Shown here piece after piece: positions 4,996 through 6,935 of a DNA stretch of 6,935 nt. The notes beneath the pieces were generated by a model, which searched no databases, was not told where the DNA came from, and saw nothing but the letters and a program-made list of their open reading frames with translations. The position numbers and the translations under genes are program-made. Each line of letters opens with the position of its first letter. The first letter of the stretch is position 1. Source of the stretch: an uncultured Clostridia bacterium. GTDB lineage: Bacteria; Bacillota; Clostridia; Oscillospirales; Acutalibacteraceae. Where the stretch lies: positions 1 through 6,935 of the forward strand of contig CAMFZJ010000068.1 in NCBI GenBank assembly GCA_946004305.1, read 5' to 3'.

Positions 4996-5010
4996 GCTTT
5001 GTGGTATAAT
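4983..5010 (+). promoter_or_regulatory. rpsB-tsf promoter, overlapping the upstream terminator
   Basis: TTGATT (4983-4988), a 16-bp spacer, then a consensus TATAAT (5005-5010) with an extended TG-n (5002-5004). The -35 is part of the 3' arm of the preceding terminator. Transcription should start near 5017. The layout matches the hydrolase promoter: same -35, same spacing, same extended -10. Confidence 0.8.
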
Positions 5011-5026
5011 ATTAAGGCATTTCGCA

Positions 5027-5102
5027 CGCATGTGCTTGTCGGAGTGGTGTTACAGGAGGGATACAACCTGTAAATTTATTCGGCAAAATCAAAAGCACAG
5101 CG
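5027..5102 (+). promoter_or_regulatory. Structured rpsB 5' leader, candidate autoregulatory RNA
   Basis: The roughly 110-nt leader folds by eye into a closed structure. CGC and TGTGCTT (5027-5037, with one bulged A at 5030) pair with AAGCACAGCG (5093-5102), making 10 bp. Inside, GTCG (5038-5041) can pair with CGGC (5081-5084), and TTACAGG (5050-5056) pairs with CCTGTAA (5067-5073) around a purine-rich loop. The structure ends just before the rpsB ribosome binding site AAGGAGGA (5116-5123). Leaders of S2 genes in several bacteria bind S2 as feedback control; that this one does so is inference. Confidence 0.5.
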
Positions 5103-5130
5103 GAGGTTTTAACCTAAGGAGGAAATAATT

Positions 5131-5874
5131 ATGGCAGTAGTATCCATGAAACAGCTTCTTGAAGCCGGTGTACATTTTGGTCACCAGACAAGAAGATGGA
5201 ACCCTAAAATGGCTGAGTACATTTTTACAGAGCGTAACGGTATTTACATTATCGACTTACAGAAGACTGTAAAAAAACTTGACGAGGCTTACAACTTTAT
5301 TAAGGAAGTATCAATGGAAGGTAAATGTGTTCTTTTCGTTGGTACAAAGAAACAGGCTCAGGATTCTGTTAAAGAAGAAGCTGAGCGTGCAGGAGCTTAT
5401 TTTGTAAATGCAAGATGGCTTGGCGGTATGCTTACAAACTTTACAACAATTCGCAAGAGAATTGCTCGTTTAAAGCAGCTCCGTACAATGCAGGAAGACG
5501 GCACATTTGATCTTCTTCCAAAGAAAGAAGTAATTAAGCTTAACCTTGAAATTGAAAAGCTTGAAAAATTTATGGGCGGTATCAAAGATATGCCTGAGAT
5601 GCCCGGTGCTATGTTCGTTGTTGATCCACGCAAGGAAAAGATTGCTGTATCAGAAGCAAAGAAACTCGGTATCCCTGTTGTAGCTATTGTAGATACAAAC
5701 TGTGACCCTGACGATGTTGATTATGTAATTCCAGGTAATGATGACGCTATCCGTGCAGTAAAGCTTATTGCCGGCGCAATGGCTGATGCTATTATCGAAG
5801 GCAGAGAGGGCCAGATGGGCGCTGCTGCAAGAGATGCAGAAGCTGACGAAGCAGAGGAAGCAACAGAGGAATAA
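5131..5874 (+). CDS. rpsB: 30S ribosomal protein S2
   Basis: S2 is a late-assembling protein of the small ribosomal subunit, needed with S1 for mRNA binding in many bacteria. The 247 residues are a normal full length. Signatures: LLEAGVHFGHQTRRWNPKM (9-27) near the N-terminus, A-R-W-L-G-G-M-L-T-N-F (94-104), a helical-hairpin segment at about 105-150, and V-D-P-R-K-E-K-I-A-V then IVDTNCDPDDVDYVIPGND (187-205). The C-terminus (232-247) is an Ala/Glu/Asp-rich acidic tail. The start is fixed by a near-perfect anti-16S match AAGGAGGA 7 nt upstream. It is the first gene of the usual rpsB-tsf operon, with tsf 35 nt downstream. Its codons use more GGT, GTT and CGT than the sporulation genes, as expected for strong expression. 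Confidence 0.98.
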   Translation: MAVVSMKQLLEAGVHFGHQTRRWNPKMAEYIFTERNGIYIIDLQKTVKKLDEAYNFIKEVSMEGKCVLFVGTKKQAQDSVKEEAERAGAYFVNARWLGGMLTNFTTIRKRIARLKQLRTMQEDGTFDLLPKKEVIKLNLEIEKLEKFMGGIKDMPEMPGAMFVVDPRKEKIAVSEAKKLGIPVVAIVDTNCDPDDVDYVIPGNDDAIRAVKLIAGAMADAIIEGREGQMGAAARDAEADEAEEATEE

Positions 5875-5909
5875 TTATATACAGTATTTATCGAAAGGAT
5901 TGAAATATA

Positions 5910-6815
5910 ATGAATTTTTCAGCTCAGGATGTTAAAGCATTAAGAGAAAAAACCGGCTGCGGTATGATGGATTGTAAAAAAGCCCTTGTAGATGCAGATG
6001 GTAATATGGATAAAGCGGTTGACCTTCTTCGTGAGCAGGGTCTTGCAAAACAGCAGAAAAAGGCTTCCAGAATTGCAGCAGAAGGTGTTGCGTTTGCTAC
6101 AACAACTGATGACAACAAGTCAGGTGTTGTAGTTGAAGTAAACGCTGAAACAGACTTTGTTGCTAAGAACGCTGACTTTATGGCATTTGTTGAAACAGTA
6201 GCTAAGACTATTCTAGAAAACAGTCCTGCTGATGTTGACGCACTTATGGCAGTTAAGGCTGTTGGTACAGATATGACAGTAGAGGAACTTCTCCGTGAGA
6301 AAGTTCTTGTAATCGGCGAAAACATTAAGATTCGTCGTTTCCAGAAGTTTGACGGTGCTTGTGTATCTTATGTACACGCAGGCGGTAAGATTGGTGTTTT
6401 AGTAAACTTTGACACTGATGTTGCTGATAAAGACGAGTTTGTAACTTGCGGTAAAGACGTTGCTATGCAGATTGCTGCCCTCGGTACACTTTACCTTGAC
6501 CGTAACGATGTACCTGCTGAGGTTATTGAACACGAGAAAGAGGTAATGAGAACTCAGGTTATCAATGAAGGCAAACCTGAAGCTATTGCTGACAAAATTG
6601 TTATGGGTAAGATTAAAAAGTACTATAAGGAAAACTGCCTTGTAGATCAGGAATTTGTTAAGGATAACAAGATGACTGTTAAGCAGTATGTTGATTCTGT
6701 TGCTAAGTCAATTGGTGGCACAATTACAATCAAAGAATTCGTACGTTTTGAAAAGGGCGAAGGCCTTGAAAAGCGTCAGGATGACTTTGCTGCTGAAGTT
6801 GCCAGCATGGTTTAA
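5910..6815 (+). CDS. tsf: Translation elongation factor Ts
   Basis: EF-Ts is the nucleotide exchange factor that releases GDP from EF-Tu so that it can be recharged with GTP. The 301 residues match the usual long form. The N-terminal UBA-like domain (about 3-45) contains V-K-A-L-R-E-K-T-G-C-G-M-M-D-C-K-K-A-L. T-D-F-V-A-K-N (81-87) is the conserved motif whose Asp-Phe inserts into EF-Tu. Two core subdomains follow (about 90-280), with Y-V-H-A-G-G-K-I-G-V-L-V (about 154-165) and M-Q-I-A-A at 186-190, and the C-terminal part carries the V-K-Q-Y-V and I-T-I-K-E-F-V-R-F-E segments. The ribosome binding site AAAGGA is 10 nt from the ATG, somewhat long and weaker than that of rpsB. It is the last gene of the operon before a strong terminator. 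Confidence 0.98.
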   Translation: MNFSAQDVKALREKTGCGMMDCKKALVDADGNMDKAVDLLREQGLAKQQKKASRIAAEGVAFATTTDDNKSGVVVEVNAETDFVAKNADFMAFVETVAKTILENSPADVDALMAVKAVGTDMTVEELLREKVLVIGENIKIRRFQKFDGACVSYVHAGGKIGVLVNFDTDVADKDEFVTCGKDVAMQIAALGTLYLDRNDVPAEVIEHEKEVMRTQVINEGKPEAIADKIVMGKIKKYYKENCLVDQEFVKDNKMTVKQYVDSVAKSIGGTITIKEFVRFEKGEGLEKRQDDFAAEVASMV

Positions 6816-6828
6816 TTTTCAAAAATTC

Positions 6829-6855
6829 GGACAGGCTTATGCCTGTCCTTTTTTT
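6829..6855 (+). terminator. Intrinsic terminator of the rpsB-tsf operon
   Basis: GGACAGGC (6829-6836) and GCCTGTCC (6841-6848) form a perfect 8-bp stem with a TTAT loop, followed by seven T residues (6849-6855). It lies 13 nt after the tsf stop. Confidence 0.95.
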
Positions 6856-6935
6856 ACTTTATAGGAAATTCTTCGAAGATGGTCGGGCAAAAAAGGTTTG
6901 GAAATATCAGCCTTTCTTCTCGAAATGGGTGTCGA

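Noticed and set aside
5397..5633. - strand frame inside rpsB
   Set aside because: Antisense shadow of a well-conserved ribosomal protein gene.
5924..6325. - strand frame inside tsf
   Set aside because: Antisense shadow; a Ser/Thr-rich product without a ribosome binding site.
6837..6935. - strand frame of 32 codons entering from the right edge and stopping inside the tsf terminator
   Set aside because: Two + frames are equally open over this 80-100 nt tail, and the stretch is too short to tell coding from chance. It could be the end of a convergent gene, but nothing supports it.

Overview
The window looks like the end of a low-GC Gram-positive (Firmicutes/Clostridia) contig, probably from a gut Ruminococcaceae/Oscillospiraceae-type endospore former. 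The grounds are the AT-rich non-coding DNA, strong AGGAGG-type ribosome binding sites, TTG starts, and a complete spoIIGA-sigE sporulation pair next to a YlmC/YmxH-type protein. The lineage is inferred. The first 43 bases are not biological: they match an Illumina Nextera i5 adapter including an index, so the contig should be trimmed before any reading of its left edge.

Left part (44-669, + strand): a possible tail of a membrane protein whose frame meets no stop, a strong 14-bp hairpin with a T-run, then a small Asn/Asp/Ser-rich lipoprotein. A bidirectional terminator separates it from the convergent sporulation genes.

Sporulation block (668-2230, - strand): spoIIGA and sigE lie head to tail, 5 nt apart, and the sigE ribosome binding site sits in the last codons of spoIIGA. 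SpoIIGA is the membrane aspartic protease that activates pro-sigma-E in the mother cell. A TTGACA box that also resembles a Spo0A box lies just upstream. Neither sigG (usually after sigE) nor ftsZ (usually before spoIIGA) is at its expected place.

Middle (2246-3849): divergent from spoIIGA are two small + strand genes, a 27-residue glycine-zipper membrane peptide and a 74-residue helical protein, which I could not assign. They converge on a DegV-family fatty-acid-binding protein whose terminator hairpin lies inside the 3' end of the second small gene. degV is divergent from the YlmC/YmxH-family gene, and their -10 regions share a palindrome.

Right part (3850-6935, + strand): a promoter and a membrane-anchored SleB-like cell wall hydrolase, a terminator overlapping the rpsB promoter, a structured rpsB leader, then rpsB and tsf (ribosomal protein S2 and elongation factor Ts), closed by a textbook terminator. 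The last 80 bases hold no supportable gene. No gap without a gene exceeds 300 bases. I see no mobile element, CRISPR array, tRNA or rRNA.
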